Source: Streptacidiphilus jiangxiensis | GTDB lineage: Bacteria; Actinomycetota; Actinomycetes; Streptomycetales; Streptomycetaceae | Direction of reading: 5' to 3' | DNA: 64,000 nucleotides | Assembly (NCBI RefSeq): GCF_900109465.1 | Contig: NZ_FOAZ01000001.1 | Coordinates: 1 to 64,000 of the forward strand | In this document: positions 40,613 through 49,673 of the stretch, one piece after another | Layout: each line of letters opens with the position of its first letter | How positions within the stretch are numbered: the stretch's first letter is position 1 | The notes under the pieces: generated by a model | What the model was told of the DNA's origin: nothing | The model's input: only the letters and a program-made list of their open reading frames with translations | The model's database searches: none | Position numbers and translations under genes: made by a program

Positions 40613-41893
40613 TTGGTTTTCTTGAAGCGTCGTTTGCTTGCCCTCACAGCAATCGGTGTCGCCGGGGTCATGTCGCTGTCCGCGTGCAGCAGCAGCTCCT
40701 CTTCCTCGGGCTCGGGATCCTCGGGCGGCAACGTCACCATCAAGCTGCTGGCCGCCGACTACGGCACCGCCGGTACCTCGAACAGCACCCAGGCCTACTG
40801 GCAGGGGCTCGCGGACACGTTCCACAAGAGCCACCCGAACATCACCGTGCAGGTGCAGACGATCGCGTGGACCAACTGGGCCCAGGTCGCGACGATGATC
40901 CAGGACAAGCAGTACCCGGACATCCTCGAGGGCGACGCGCCCCAGCAGTTCGCGGCCGACGGCCTGCTGTACAAGCTGACCGACGTCATGTCGTCCAGCA
41001 CCATCAGCAACCTGATCCCGGTCTTCGCCAAGCAGGAGGACGGCACCGACGGTGCCGCCTACGGTGCCCCGTTCACCACCAGCGCCCGCGGCCTGTTCTA
41101 CAACAAGAAGCTGTTCGCGGCCGCCAAGATCGCCAACCCGCCGCAGACCTGGGCCGACATCCAGGCCGACGCCGCGAAGATCAAGGCGCTGGGCGGCGGC
41201 AACATCGGCTACGGCCTGCCGCTCGGCCCCGAGGAGGCCCAGGGCGAGTCGTACCTGTGGATGCTCGGCAACAGCGGTGGCTACGTCGACTCCAGCGGCA
41301 AGTACGCGATCAACCAGCCGGCCAACGTCGAGACCTTCAACTTCCTGAACACCCTGGTCAAGGCCGGCGACACCGAGCCCGGCCCGGCCAGCACCAACCG
41401 CCAGCAGATGTGGGACGCCTTCTCGGCGGGCCAGGTCGGCATGGTCGGCGGCTCCGGCGCGCTGATCCCCGACATCGTCAAGAACGGCAAGCTGACCACG
41501 TCCGACTACGGCGTGGTCCCGATGCCGGGCAAGAACGCCCCGCTCACCCAGACCCTGGGTGTCCACGACGACGTCGTGGCCTTCAAGCAGGGCGGCCACG
41601 CGGACCAGGTCAAGCAGTTCCTGGACTTCGTCTACTCCGACCAGAACCAGATCGCGTTCGACCAGGAGTACGACCTGCTGCCCGCCACCACCTCGGCCTC
41701 CGCGGCGCTCTCCGCCAAGGACCCGGTCGCGGCCGGCTTCCTGAAGAACGTGCCGAACTCCGTCGTCTACCCGTCCAACACCAACTGGAACACGGTGCTG
41801 GCCAAGCTCAAGCAGACCCTGGGCACCGCCGCGTCCGACAACGCGTCGTCGGTCCTGAACGGCCTGCAGACCTTCGCCACCAGCAACTCGTAA
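40613..41893 (+). CDS. Sugar ABC transporter substrate-binding lipoprotein
   Basis: 426 residues from TTG 40613 (GAAGG upstream), with TTG 40622 as an alternative. A basic N-terminus and hydrophobic core lead to the lipobox LSAC, followed by a Ser/Gly linker, so the mature protein is lipid-anchored. The body is a family 1 solute-binding protein for sugars: YWQGLADTFHKSHPNITVQV, QYPDILEGDAPQQFA, RGLFYNKKLFAAAKI, NPPQTWADIQADAAKI, WDAFSAGQVGMVGGSGA. Two permease genes follow. The ligand is unknown; the DasR-like site upstream suggests an amino sugar or chitin oligomer, but this is inference. Confidence 0.93.
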   Translation: MVFLKRRLLALTAIGVAGVMSLSACSSSSSSSGSGSSGGNVTIKLLAADYGTAGTSNSTQAYWQGLADTFHKSHPNITVQVQTIAWTNWAQVATMIQDKQYPDILEGDAPQQFAADGLLYKLTDVMSSSTISNLIPVFAKQEDGTDGAAYGAPFTTSARGLFYNKKLFAAAKIANPPQTWADIQADAAKIKALGGGNIGYGLPLGPEEAQGESYLWMLGNSGGYVDSSGKYAINQPANVETFNFLNTLVKAGDTEPGPASTNRQQMWDAFSAGQVGMVGGSGALIPDIVKNGKLTTSDYGVVPMPGKNAPLTQTLGVHDDVVAFKQGGHADQVKQFLDFVYSDQNQIAFDQEYDLLPATTSASAALSAKDPVAAGFLKNVPNSVVYPSNTNWNTVLAKLKQTLGTAASDNASSVLNGLQTFATSNS

Positions 41894-41984
41894 TCCGCCC
41901 GGCCTAGAACGCACAGCCGGGACGGCCGACCGGCGGGTGATCCCCGCCGGTCGGCCTCGCGGCGCGTACGCGATGGAGCAGACC

Positions 41985-42953
41985 ATGACGCAATCGACCC
42001 AGGCCGGCCTGCTGGAGCCGGCACCCGGGAGCGACGCCCCGCAACGAAGCGGTGTCCGTCCCGTCGGCGGCGGCCGACGCGTGCTGCGCGCGCTCGCCCC
42101 CCTGCCGTGGCTCATGCCCGCGACCGGCCTCATCCTCTTCGTGGTGATCTGGCCGGTGGTCTCGATGTTCCTGACCTCACGTCAGCACTTCGACTCGATG
42201 GGCTTCGACCAGGGCAGCGCGGGCTGGAGCAACTTCACCCGGCTGTTCGACGAACCGGACCTCCCGGGGGTGCTGATGCGCACCGTCATCTGGGTGATCT
42301 CCGTGGTCGGCCTCACCATCCTCATCTCGCTGGGCGTCGCCCAGATGTTCAACAAGCAGTTCCCGGGCCGGAAGATCGCCCGGTGGATGCTGATCGCGCC
42401 CTGGGCCGCCTCGGTCGTGATGACCTCCATCGTCTTCAAGTGGATGCTCAACCCGAGCAACGGCACGATCCTGGTGCTGATGCACGACCTGGGCTTCATG
42501 AAGAACTACAACAGCGTCAACTGGCTCTCCCAGCAGACCCCGGCGTTCATCTGGGAGATCGTCGTCGCGATCTTCGTCTCGGTGCCGTTCACCACCTACG
42601 CGCTGCTGGCCGGCCTGCAGGCGGTCCCCGAGGACGTCTACGAGGCCTGCCGCCTGGACGGCGCGGGCGCCGCGCGCACCTACTGGTCGATCACGCTGCC
42701 CCTGCTGCGTCCGGCCCTGCTGGTGGCGGCGCTCATCAACATCATGAACGTCTTCAACTCGTTCCCGATCATCTACGAGATGACGGGTGGTGGCCCGGGC
42801 AACCAGACCTCCACGACGACCCTGTTCATGTACAACACCCAGCAGACCAGCATCGGCGAGGCTGCGGCCATGTCCGTGGTCAACTTCGGCTTCATCATCG
42901 TGGTCGTCCTGCTCTTCCTGCGGGCGTCCCGGTGGAACTCCGCGGAGGACTGA
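41985..42953 (+). CDS. Sugar ABC transporter permease (MalF-like)
   Basis: 322 residues from ATG 41985, chosen because GGAG lies seven bases upstream; ATG 41973 is in frame before it. Six membrane segments are visible, starting with WLMPATGLILFVVIWPVVSM. The cytoplasmic EAA loop that contacts the ATPase reads EDVYEACRLDGAGAARTYWS followed by ITLPLLRP. It pairs with the permease that starts one base after its stop. No ATP-binding subunit is encoded nearby; Streptomyces sugar importers commonly share the ATPase MsiK. Confidence 0.93.
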   Translation: MTQSTQAGLLEPAPGSDAPQRSGVRPVGGGRRVLRALAPLPWLMPATGLILFVVIWPVVSMFLTSRQHFDSMGFDQGSAGWSNFTRLFDEPDLPGVLMRTVIWVISVVGLTILISLGVAQMFNKQFPGRKIARWMLIAPWAASVVMTSIVFKWMLNPSNGTILVLMHDLGFMKNYNSVNWLSQQTPAFIWEIVVAIFVSVPFTTYALLAGLQAVPEDVYEACRLDGAGAARTYWSITLPLLRPALLVAALINIMNVFNSFPIIYEMTGGGPGNQTSTTTLFMYNTQQTSIGEAAAMSVVNFGFIIVVVLLFLRASRWNSAED

Positions 42954-42954
42954 G

Positions 42955-43839
42955 ATGACCACCCTGACCGCCCCCGCGTCCCCGGCCGCCCCCGCGTCCG
43001 CCAAGAAGCCCCGCACCGCTCGCAAGCTTCCCCCGCTGCGCACCGTCGCCCTGGCGGGCGGCGCCTACCTGATCGGCGTGATCTTCCTTCTCCCGTACCT
43101 GGAGATGGTCGTCACCGCGATCCGCCCGGGCAACGAGCTGCACGACCGTGACCTCTTCCCGTCGCACCCGACGCTGGCCAGCTTCACCGACATCTGGTCC
43201 ACCGGCCTCGGCACCAACCTCGGCACCAGCCTGGAGATCGCCTTCGGCTCCACGGCGCTCGTGCTCCTGGTCGCCATCCCGGCGGCGTACTACACGGCGC
43301 GCCGCGACTTCCGCGGCAAGGGCCTGTTCCTGCTGCTGGTGCTGATCACCCAGATGTTCCAGCCGACGGCGATGATCGTCGGCATCTACCAGCAGTTCGT
43401 CCAGTTCAACATGATCGACTCGATCTGGTCGCTGATCCTGGTCAACGCCGGCTTCAACATGGCCTTCGCCGTGTGGATCCTCAACGCCTACTTCTCCGCG
43501 ATCCCGAAGGAGATCGAGGAGGCGGCGATCGTGGACGGCTGCTCCCGCATCGGCGCGATGTTCCGCGTCATCCTCCCGCTGGCCGCGCCCGGCATCGTGA
43601 CCGCCCTGATCTTCACCTTCATCGCGGCCTGGAACGAGTTCATCGTCGCCCTGACCCTGACCACCCAGAGCGGCCCCCGCACCCTGACGGTCAAGATCTC
43701 CAACTTCGTGGGCGAATACGCCACGGACTGGCAGCACCTCTTCGCCGCCTCCGTGATCGCCACGATCCCGGTGATCATCCTGTTCGCCCTGATCGAGGGC
43801 AAGGTCGCCTCCGGCCTGACCGCCGGATCGGTCAAGTGA
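42955..43839 (+). CDS. Sugar ABC transporter permease (MalG-like)
   Basis: 294 residues from ATG 42955. Membrane segments include TVALAGGAYLIGVIFLLPYL, STALVLLVAIPAAYYTARR, LFLLLVLITQMFQPTAMIVG and IPVIILFALIEGKVASGLTA. The EAA loop is IPKEIEEAAIVDGCSRIGAM followed by FRVILPLAAPG. The C-terminal GKVASGLTAGSVK is typical of MalG-like subunits. The gene closes the importer operon and is followed by a strong terminator. Confidence 0.94.
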   Translation: MTTLTAPASPAAPASAKKPRTARKLPPLRTVALAGGAYLIGVIFLLPYLEMVVTAIRPGNELHDRDLFPSHPTLASFTDIWSTGLGTNLGTSLEIAFGSTALVLLVAIPAAYYTARRDFRGKGLFLLLVLITQMFQPTAMIVGIYQQFVQFNMIDSIWSLILVNAGFNMAFAVWILNAYFSAIPKEIEEAAIVDGCSRIGAMFRVILPLAAPGIVTALIFTFIAAWNEFIVALTLTTQSGPRTLTVKISNFVGEYATDWQHLFAASVIATIPVIILFALIEGKVASGLTAGSVK

Positions 43840-43867
43840 CGTACCCGGCGAAGTAGTCGCGGCAGTG

Positions 43868-43913
43868 CGAAACGAAGGGGCGCCCGGCCTGAGCCGGGCG
43901 CCCCTTCGTTTCG
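43868..43913. terminator. Bidirectional terminator, 21-bp stem
   Basis: Perfect 21-bp stem beginning CGAAACGAAGGGGCGCCCGG, CTGA loop, between convergent stops of the importer and the cupin gene. Confidence 0.94.
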
Positions 43914-43921
43914 CCTGATCG

Positions 43922-44266
43922 CTACGGCAGGGTGATGTGGTACGCCTTGCGCAGCGTCTCGTGGACCGTCCAGGTGGTCTCGTCGCCCTCGCGCAGGACG
44001 CAGGCGTCGCCGGGGCCCACGTCGAAGGTGTCGCCGCCCGCCACCGCGATGGTCGCGCGGCCCGAGACGACCACGAAGAGCTCGTTGGCCTCGGTGTCGG
44101 TGACGACGCCCGGGGTGATCTGCCAGATGCCGCGGATCTGCTTGCCGTCCTCCGACTCCCACAGGACCTTGCCGGAGACCTCGGGCGTGCCCGAGACGAT
44201 CTGGCCGGGGTCGAGCGGGTCGGGCTCGAGCTCGGCGTCGGGGATGTGCACGGCGAAACTGGTCAT
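43922..44266 (-). CDS. Cupin-domain protein (DUF861 type)
   Basis: 114 residues from ATG 44266. It is a single compact cupin barrel: GKVLWESEDGKQIRGIWQIT, GVVTDTEANELFVVVSGRAT, VAGGDTFDVGPGDACVLREG and DETTWTVHETLRKAYHITLP. The sequence follows the DUF861/ureidoglycine-aminohydrolase-like branch, with the metal-site Glu in EANELFVV but few histidines. The function is unknown; it may bind a small sugar or a metal. It is divergent from the DUF3263 gene. Confidence 0.88.
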   Translation of the reverse strand: MTSFAVHIPDAELEPDPLDPGQIVSGTPEVSGKVLWESEDGKQIRGIWQITPGVVTDTEANELFVVVSGRATIAVAGGDTFDVGPGDACVLREGDETTWTVHETLRKAYHITLP

Positions 44267-44377
44267 GGCGTCGACGGTAGTCCGTGCTGGTGACCGGTGC
44301 AGGTGACAGGTTGCGTCAGAGGGACGCGGCAGAATGACAAGTCGTATGGTCGGCCGGGGCGGGTGAAGGGAGCGAGC

Positions 44378-44605
44378 GTGGACGAGCTGACGCAGCGCGA
44401 GCGCGCCGTGCTGGCCTTCGAGGCGCGGCCGTGGCGGGCGCGCGGCGCCAAGGACGCCGCGATCCGCGAGGAGCTCGGGCTCTCGCCCACCCGCTACACC
44501 CAGCTTCTCAACGCCCTCCTCGACCGCGAGGCGGCGCTCGCCTTCCAGCCCGTCCTGGTCAACCGACTGCGGCGGGTCAGGGACGAGAAGCGAGCGCGTC
44601 GCTGA
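44378..44605 (+). CDS. DUF3263 small helical protein
   Basis: 75 residues from GTG 44378, with AAGGGAG upstream. The sequence LTQRERAVLAFEARPWRARG, AAIREELGLSPTRYTQLLNA and LVNRLRRVRDEKRARR matches the DUF3263 family of small actinobacterial proteins. Its second half reads like a helix-turn-helix (REELGLSPTRYTQLLNALLD), so DNA binding is plausible though undemonstrated. The last 29 bases overlap the end of the convergent otsB gene. Confidence 0.9.
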   Translation: MDELTQRERAVLAFEARPWRARGAKDAAIREELGLSPTRYTQLLNALLDREAALAFQPVLVNRLRRVRDEKRARR

Positions 44606-45485
44606 GGACCGCCAGCAGCGCGGCGACACCGGGCGGGCCCGCCACCACCAGATCGGCCCGCTCCGCGAGCGCGGCCAACGGCGGCTCGCCCGTCGTCGGC
44701 GCGCTGTAGCCGAGCACGCCCGGTCGGCCCAGCGCGCGCAGGTCCTCGACGGCGTCGTACGCGGCCACGTCGCCCAGGTCGTCACCGACGTAGAGGACGG
44801 CGCCGGCCTTCCGCTCCTCCAGGAACGCCGTCAGCGCGGCGCCCTTGTCCACACCCGGTGGACGCAGCTCCAGCACCATCCGCCCCGGCTCGACCGCCAG
44901 CCCGTGCCGGGCGGCCAGCGCGCGCAGCGGCGCGTCCAGCGCGGCGAGCGCGCCGTCCGGGTCCTCGGCGCGCCGGGTGTGGACGGCGAGAGCGCGACCC
45001 TTGTCCTCGATCCAGGTCCCCGGCGCGGCGCCCGCCCGCTCCAGCGCCCGCGGCAGCTCGGCTCGGAGCGCGGTGACACCGGGGTGCGCCTCGGGTGCGT
45101 GCACCTCGCCGGTCGTCGCGTCCCACCGCTCGGCGCCGTAGTGCCCGAGGATCGTCAGGTGCTCCAGGCCCGGCGCACCCACGAACCCGCCGTACTCGGC
45201 GGCGAGCCCCGCCGGGCGCCCGGTCACCACGACCACCGCGCCCAGCCGCGGCGCGAGCCGCTGCAGCGCGGGCAGGATCGCCGGGTGCGCGCGGGCCGCG
45301 TCCGGGTCGGCGACGATCGGCGCGAGCGTGCCGTCGAAGTCCAGCGCCACCACCGCCCGCTCCGGCTCGGCCCGCAGCGCCGCGAGTCCGGCGGCGCCTT
45401 CCTCGGTCCGCGACGTGGGGAGAACGTGGGGGAGACCTTCGGGGAGGCCTCCCGGGAGACCTTCGGCCAAGCCTTCGATGCCCAT
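44577..45485 (-). CDS. otsB: Trehalose-6-phosphate phosphatase
   Basis: 302 residues. It has a HAD-fold phosphatase: motif I VVALDFDGTLAPIVADP, motif II VVVVTGRP, LTILGHYGAERWD, the cap region LRPPGVDKGAALTAFLEER, and the acidic motif IV AVLYVGDDLGDVAAYDA. It releases trehalose from trehalose-6-phosphate. The N-terminal ~25 residues are a Gly-Leu-Pro repeat (EGLAEGLPGGLPEGLPHVLP) that is unlikely to be structured, so a later start is possible. otsA lies 2.7 kb away on the same strand, with a Ser/Thr kinase and its partner gene inserted between them in the other direction. Confidence 0.93.
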   Translation of the reverse strand: MGIEGLAEGLPGGLPEGLPHVLPTSRTEEGAAGLAALRAEPERAVVALDFDGTLAPIVADPDAARAHPAILPALQRLAPRLGAVVVVTGRPAGLAAEYGGFVGAPGLEHLTILGHYGAERWDATTGEVHAPEAHPGVTALRAELPRALERAGAAPGTWIEDKGRALAVHTRRAEDPDGALAALDAPLRALAARHGLAVEPGRMVLELRPPGVDKGAALTAFLEERKAGAVLYVGDDLGDVAAYDAVEDLRALGRPGVLGYSAPTTGEPPLAALAERADLVVAGPPGVAALLAVLSDALASRP

Positions 45486-45642
45486 GGGACGACCCTAACC
45501 GCTTGCCGCCGGTCTTCCTGGGTTGTCATCAAGGTGTATGCGGAGCATAAGCGTTCCACTCCTAGGCGGTAACTGTGCTGTCACGGGACCTGTCGCTGTT
45601 CCGCCCGGACCGCTACGTTCGCGGCAAAGGGGGCGGGTCGTC

Positions 45643-47325
45643 ATGGAGTGGATCGTTCCGGGGTATCGGCATACCCGGGAGCTGGGATCGGGTGCGAGCG
45701 GCCGTGTGGTGCTCGCGCTGCACGAGGAGACCGGCACGCCGGTCGCCATCAAGTACCTCGGCGACGACCTCCGGGCCGACCCGGACTTCCTCACCGAGTT
45801 CCGCGAGGAGGCCCGGCTTCTCGGCGACCTCGACACCCCGTACGTCGTCCGCCTCTACGAGTACGTCGAGGGCCCGGCCGGCGCGGCGATCGCCATGGAG
45901 CTGGTCGACGGGATCGCGCTCCGGGCGCTGCTGAAGCAGGCCGGTGCGACCGGCCCCGAGGCGGCGCTGGTCGTCCTGAAGGGCTCTCTGCTGGGCCTGG
46001 CCGCAGCCCACGCGCTGGGCGTGGTCCACCGGGACTACAAGCCGGAGAACGTGCTCGTCGCGGCGGACGGCTCGTCCAAGCTGGTCGACTTCGGCATCGC
46101 CGTGAAGACCGGGAACGCGGGCGGCATCGCCGGCACCCCGCCGTACATGGCCCCCGAGCAGTGGACCGGTGACCCCGCGTCCCCCGCGGCGGACGTCTAC
46201 GCGGCGACGGCGACGTTCTTCGAGTGCCTGACGGGCTCGCGCCCGTTCGCCGGGGCGACCTTCGCCGAGCTGGTGGTGCAGCACACCACCGCCCCCATCC
46301 CCGACGAGCTCGCCCCCGAGGCGGTCCGGCCGCTGATCCGGCGCGGCCTCGCCAAGCAGGCGGCCGACCGGCCGGAAGGCGCGGCGGCGTTCGTCGCCGA
46401 GCTGGAGGCGATCGCGGGAGCGGCGTACGGCCCGCAGTGGGAGGAGCGCGGCCGCAAGCGCCTGGCCGCGATCGCGGCGCTGCTGCCCCTCCTGTTCCCC
46501 TCCGCGGGCGGCGCGCCCACGAGCGGCACGACGGCCCTGGCCAGCACCACCCTCGGCCCCCCGCGGCGCGCTCCGCGCATCCCCCGCAAGCTCCTCGTCG
46601 GAGCGGGCGGCGGCGTCCTCCTCGTCGGCGCCCTCGGCGGCGTCGCCGTCGGCGTGGGCGGCCACCAGGCTCCCCACGTCACGGGCGGCCCCACGCCGAT
46701 CGCGATCACGTCCATCACCCCGAGCGGCCCGGTCTCCGTCTCGGCGTCCGCGTCGGCGTCCGCGTCGGCCAGCGCCTCCGCCTCGGCCTCCCCTTCGGCC
46801 TCACCGTCCGCGTCGCCGTCGTCGAGCGCGAGCCCGTCGGCTTCGGCGAGCCCCTCGTCCACCCCGAGTTCCACCCCGTCGTCGAGCCCGACCACAGCGC
46901 CTCCCACGACGATCAACGTGCCCACGGTGCTCGGCCTGCTGCCGGGCTCCGCCGAGAGCAAGCTGATGGCAGCAGGCTTCCGGCGCGGGAACATCAGCGT
47001 CGCCTACGACTGCAGCGGCGCGGCGAACGGCAACTTCACCGTGCACTCGCAGGACCCGACCGGCGGCAGCGTCGTGTCCCGCTCGGCGAGCATCGCGCTG
47101 GCGGCCACCTCGCGCAGCTGTCTGCTGCTGCCCGACGAGACCGGCCAGTCCAGCGCCAAGAACGCGCAGCTCGCGCTCGAGCAGGCGGGGTTCACCGACG
47201 TTGCGCTCAACCCGTCGGCCTGCAACTACGGCTGGGCCCAGGTGACCAGCCAGTCCCCGGCGGGCGGCCAGTACCTGATGCCGAGCACGCCGATTCAGCT
47301 CAACTCCTACTGCATCCCAGGCTGA
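45643..47325 (+). CDS. Transmembrane Ser/Thr protein kinase with PASTA domains
   Basis: 560 residues from ATG 45643. The kinase domain (~8-265) is complete: GSGASGRVVLALH, the Lys in VAIKYLGDD, HRDYKPENVLV, VDFGIAV and GTPPYMAPEQWTGDP. One membrane helix follows (~316-340, LLVGAGGGVLLVGALGGVAV), then a Ser/Ala/Pro spacer of repeated dipeptides and two extracellular PASTA-type repeats (~425-560: VPTVLGLLPGSAESKLMAAG; LLLPDETGQSSAKNAQLALE). PASTA domains sense peptidoglycan fragments. The catalytic loop reads Tyr instead of Leu before Lys, a minor variation. The next gene, 17 bases on, encodes a membrane protein with six repeated Thr motifs and is the obvious candidate substrate. Confidence 0.93.
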   Translation: MEWIVPGYRHTRELGSGASGRVVLALHEETGTPVAIKYLGDDLRADPDFLTEFREEARLLGDLDTPYVVRLYEYVEGPAGAAIAMELVDGIALRALLKQAGATGPEAALVVLKGSLLGLAAAHALGVVHRDYKPENVLVAADGSSKLVDFGIAVKTGNAGGIAGTPPYMAPEQWTGDPASPAADVYAATATFFECLTGSRPFAGATFAELVVQHTTAPIPDELAPEAVRPLIRRGLAKQAADRPEGAAAFVAELEAIAGAAYGPQWEERGRKRLAAIAALLPLLFPSAGGAPTSGTTALASTTLGPPRRAPRIPRKLLVGAGGGVLLVGALGGVAVGVGGHQAPHVTGGPTPIAITSITPSGPVSVSASASASASASASASASPSASPSASPSSSASPSASASPSSTPSSTPSSSPTTAPPTTINVPTVLGLLPGSAESKLMAAGFRRGNISVAYDCSGAANGNFTVHSQDPTGGSVVSRSASIALAATSRSCLLLPDETGQSSAKNAQLALEQAGFTDVALNPSACNYGWAQVTSQSPAGGQYLMPSTPIQLNSYCIPG

Positions 47326-47341
47326 CGAGGGGCCCAGCGCG

Positions 47342-48226
47342 ATGAGCAACAACAAGGATCCCCGGGAAGCCGCATCCCTGGACGGCGGCACGATGCACCT
47401 GCGTGCGCAGCCGGAGGACGCTCCGCAGGACGCCGTGCCGCCGGCCGAGGCAGGGACGGTGCGGCTCGGGCGAGCGGCGGTCCCCGCTCCCGCGGCCGAC
47501 CCCGAGGTCGTGCCGACGGTGAGGCTCTCCGCCCCGCCGGAGCCCACGGCCACCGTCCGGCTGGGTGCCGATCCCGATGTGATCCCCACCGTGCGGCTCC
47601 CCGCAGGGACGCAGGCGCCGGTGCCCACGCCGACGCTGCACCTGCCCGTCGAGCCGGAGATGTCCGCCGCCGCCCCCGCCGCCGCGCCGGAGGCGTCTGC
47701 CGAAGCCGCGCCCGACCCCGGGCTGATCCGGTTCGGCCCCGGTGTGCCCGACCCCAAGACGGCGCGGACCATCGCCGTGTGGAAGGGCGAGGTCGCCCCC
47801 GAGCCGGAGGTCCAGGAGGAGAAGAAGCGGAACGGCTGGCTGTTCTGGGTGCCCGTTCTGCTCGTGTTCCTCGGGTTGCTGGCCTGGTGGCTGTACGGCC
47901 TGCTCGCGCCCGCGCAGCTCAAGCTCACCGCCGCGTCCGTCCAGGTGGCCCCCGCCGCCGTCAGCTGCGGCGGGAAGGCCACCGTCACCGCGACCGTCAC
48001 CACGGACGGGTCCGGAGGCAGCTTCCACTACCGGTGGCTGCGCAGCGACGGCACGGACAGCGGGTGGCTGACCGAGACGGTCGCGGTGGGGACGCGCACC
48101 GTGCAGCTGCCGTTGATCTGGTCGCTGTCGGGGCCGGGGACGTTCGCGGGCCGGGCGACCCTGGAGGTCCAGGACCACCCCGCCCTCACCCGGACCGGCT
48201 CGTTCAGCTACTCCTGCGCGGGCTGA
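47342..48226 (+). CDS. Single-pass membrane protein with six T-x-R/H-L repeats, probable kinase partner
   Basis: 294 residues. The N-terminal ~160 residues are Pro/Ala-rich and presumably disordered in the cytoplasm. They carry GTMHL, GTVRL, PTVRL, ATVRL, PTVRL and PTLHL, with the threonines at 17, 39, 59, 71, 83 and 98. A charged KKRNG precedes one membrane helix (~164-188, WLFWVPVLLVFLGLLAWWL), and the C-terminal ~100 residues form an extracellular Ig-like sandwich with two cysteines (VSCGGKATVTATV, FSYSCAG). Lying 17 bases after a Ser/Thr kinase, the repeated threonines look like phosphoacceptors or docking sites for FHA domains; that is inference. I do not recognise a named family. It ends one base from the otsA stop. 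Confidence 0.78.
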   Translation: MSNNKDPREAASLDGGTMHLRAQPEDAPQDAVPPAEAGTVRLGRAAVPAPAADPEVVPTVRLSAPPEPTATVRLGADPDVIPTVRLPAGTQAPVPTPTLHLPVEPEMSAAAPAAAPEASAEAAPDPGLIRFGPGVPDPKTARTIAVWKGEVAPEPEVQEEKKRNGWLFWVPVLLVFLGLLAWWLYGLLAPAQLKLTAASVQVAPAAVSCGGKATVTATVTTDGSGGSFHYRWLRSDGTDSGWLTETVAVGTRTVQLPLIWSLSGPGTFAGRATLEVQDHPALTRTGSFSYSCAG

Positions 48227-48227
48227 C

Positions 48228-49655
48228 CTACGACTGAGGCTGACCGCCCGTCAGGGCGTGCAGCTGCTGCAGGAACCACGCCGTCGGCGGGAGCGCGGTG
48301 CTCGCTTCCGCCAGGCGCTTGGTGCGGCTGGTGCGTTCGTCCTCCGGCATGGTGAGGGCCGCGTGCAGGGCGTCCGCCGTCTGGATCACGTCGTACGGGT
48401 TGACCGTCAGCGCGTCCTCGCCGAGCTCCGCGTGGGCGCCGGCCTCCCGTGAGAGCACCAGGGCGACGCCCGCGTCCGAGACCACCGGCACCTCCTTGGC
48501 GACGAGGTTCATGCCGTCCCGGATCGGGTTGACCAGGGCGACGTCCGCGAGCCGGTAGGCCGCGAGCGAGCGCGGGAAGTCGTCGTTGACGTGCAGGATC
48601 ACCGGCTGCCAACTCGGGGTGCCGAACTCGTCGTTGATCTCCTGGGCGGTGCGCAGCACCGCCGCCGTGTACTCGCGGTACTCCGGCAGGTCGTGCCGCG
48701 AGGGGTAGGCGAAGGCGATGTGCACGACCCGGTCGATCCACTCGCTGCGCGTGCGCAGCAGGTGCTGGTAGGCCTGCAGCCCGCGGACGATGTTCTTGCT
48801 GAGCTCGGTGCGGTCGACCCGCACGATCGTGCGACGCTCGCCCACGGCCTCGCGCAGCGCGGCCAGGCGCGCGTCGACGTCCGGCTGGTGGGCGCGGTCG
48901 CGCAGGAAGTCGGCGTCGGCGCCGAGCCCGTGGACGCCGAGCTGCGTCGCGCCGCCCTCGTGCGTGACGACCAGGTCGTCTGACACGGACGCCCCGAGCA
49001 CCTCGCGGCAGCAGTCGGCGAAGGCGCGGGCCCACCGCTCGGTGAGGAACCCGGCGCGGTCCGCGCCGAGGATGCCCGTGAGCACCTGGCGGGCCACGTC
49101 GTCAGGCAGCAGCCGGTAGTAGTCCGGCGGCGCCCACGGAGTGTGCGAGAAGTGTCCGATCCGGACGTCCGGCCGCAGCTCGCGCAGCAGCAGCGGTGTC
49201 AGTGACAGGTGGTAGTCCTGGACGAGTACCGCCGCTCCGGGCTCGGCGCTCTCGGCCAGCGCCTGGGCGAAGGCGCGGTTGTACGCCTCGTAGGAGGCCC
49301 ACTCCCGGCGGAACTGCCCGCCGAAGACGGGCTTGGTCGGCGTGTCGTACAGGAGGTGGTGGACGAACCAGAGCGTCGAGTTGGCGATGCCGTTGTAGGC
49401 CCGGGCGAAGGTGCCCGCGTCGATGTCGAGCATCCGCACGTCGGGCTCGGTCAGGCCCTGCCGGGCGGCCGCGCGGTCGCCGTCGGAGAGGGCCGCGCAG
49501 ACCCAGATGCTGCGTTGCCCGGTGCCGATCGCGGACAGGCCCGAGACCAGTCCGCCCCCGCCTCGGCGTGGCGTCAGCGCGCCGTCGTCGCCGACGGTGA
49601 ACGAGACGGGGCCACGGTTGGACGCGAGAACGACGGGGGCGGTGGTCGAAGCCAT
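48228..49655 (-). CDS. otsA: Trehalose-6-phosphate synthase
   Basis: 475 residues from ATG 49655, with AGGGTG upstream; GTG 49664 is also possible. It is a GT20 glycosyltransferase: [102 protein letters not shown] and [20 protein letters not shown]. It makes trehalose-6-phosphate from a nucleotide sugar and glucose-6-phosphate. It lies directly downstream of gpgS on the same strand, so one operon makes two compatible-solute precursors. Confidence 0.94.
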   Translation of the reverse strand: MASTTAPVVLASNRGPVSFTVGDDGALTPRRGGGGLVSGLSAIGTGQRSIWVCAALSDGDRAAARQGLTEPDVRMLDIDAGTFARAYNGIANSTLWFVHHLLYDTPTKPVFGGQFRREWASYEAYNRAFAQALAESAEPGAAVLVQDYHLSLTPLLLRELRPDVRIGHFSHTPWAPPDYYRLLPDDVARQVLTGILGADRAGFLTERWARAFADCCREVLGASVSDDLVVTHEGGATQLGVHGLGADADFLRDRAHQPDVDARLAALREAVGERRTIVRVDRTELSKNIVRGLQAYQHLLRTRSEWIDRVVHIAFAYPSRHDLPEYREYTAAVLRTAQEINDEFGTPSWQPVILHVNDDFPRSLAAYRLADVALVNPIRDGMNLVAKEVPVVSDAGVALVLSREAGAHAELGEDALTVNPYDVIQTADALHAALTMPEDERTSRTKRLAEASTALPPTAWFLQQLHALTGGQPQS

Positions 49656-49673
49656 ATCAGTCACCCTTGCCTC

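Noticed and set aside
40214..42133. Minus-strand frame of ~640 codons across the importer promoter and binding protein
   Set aside because: It crosses clear regulatory sites and runs antisense to a lipoprotein with an obvious lipobox; no protein family is visible.
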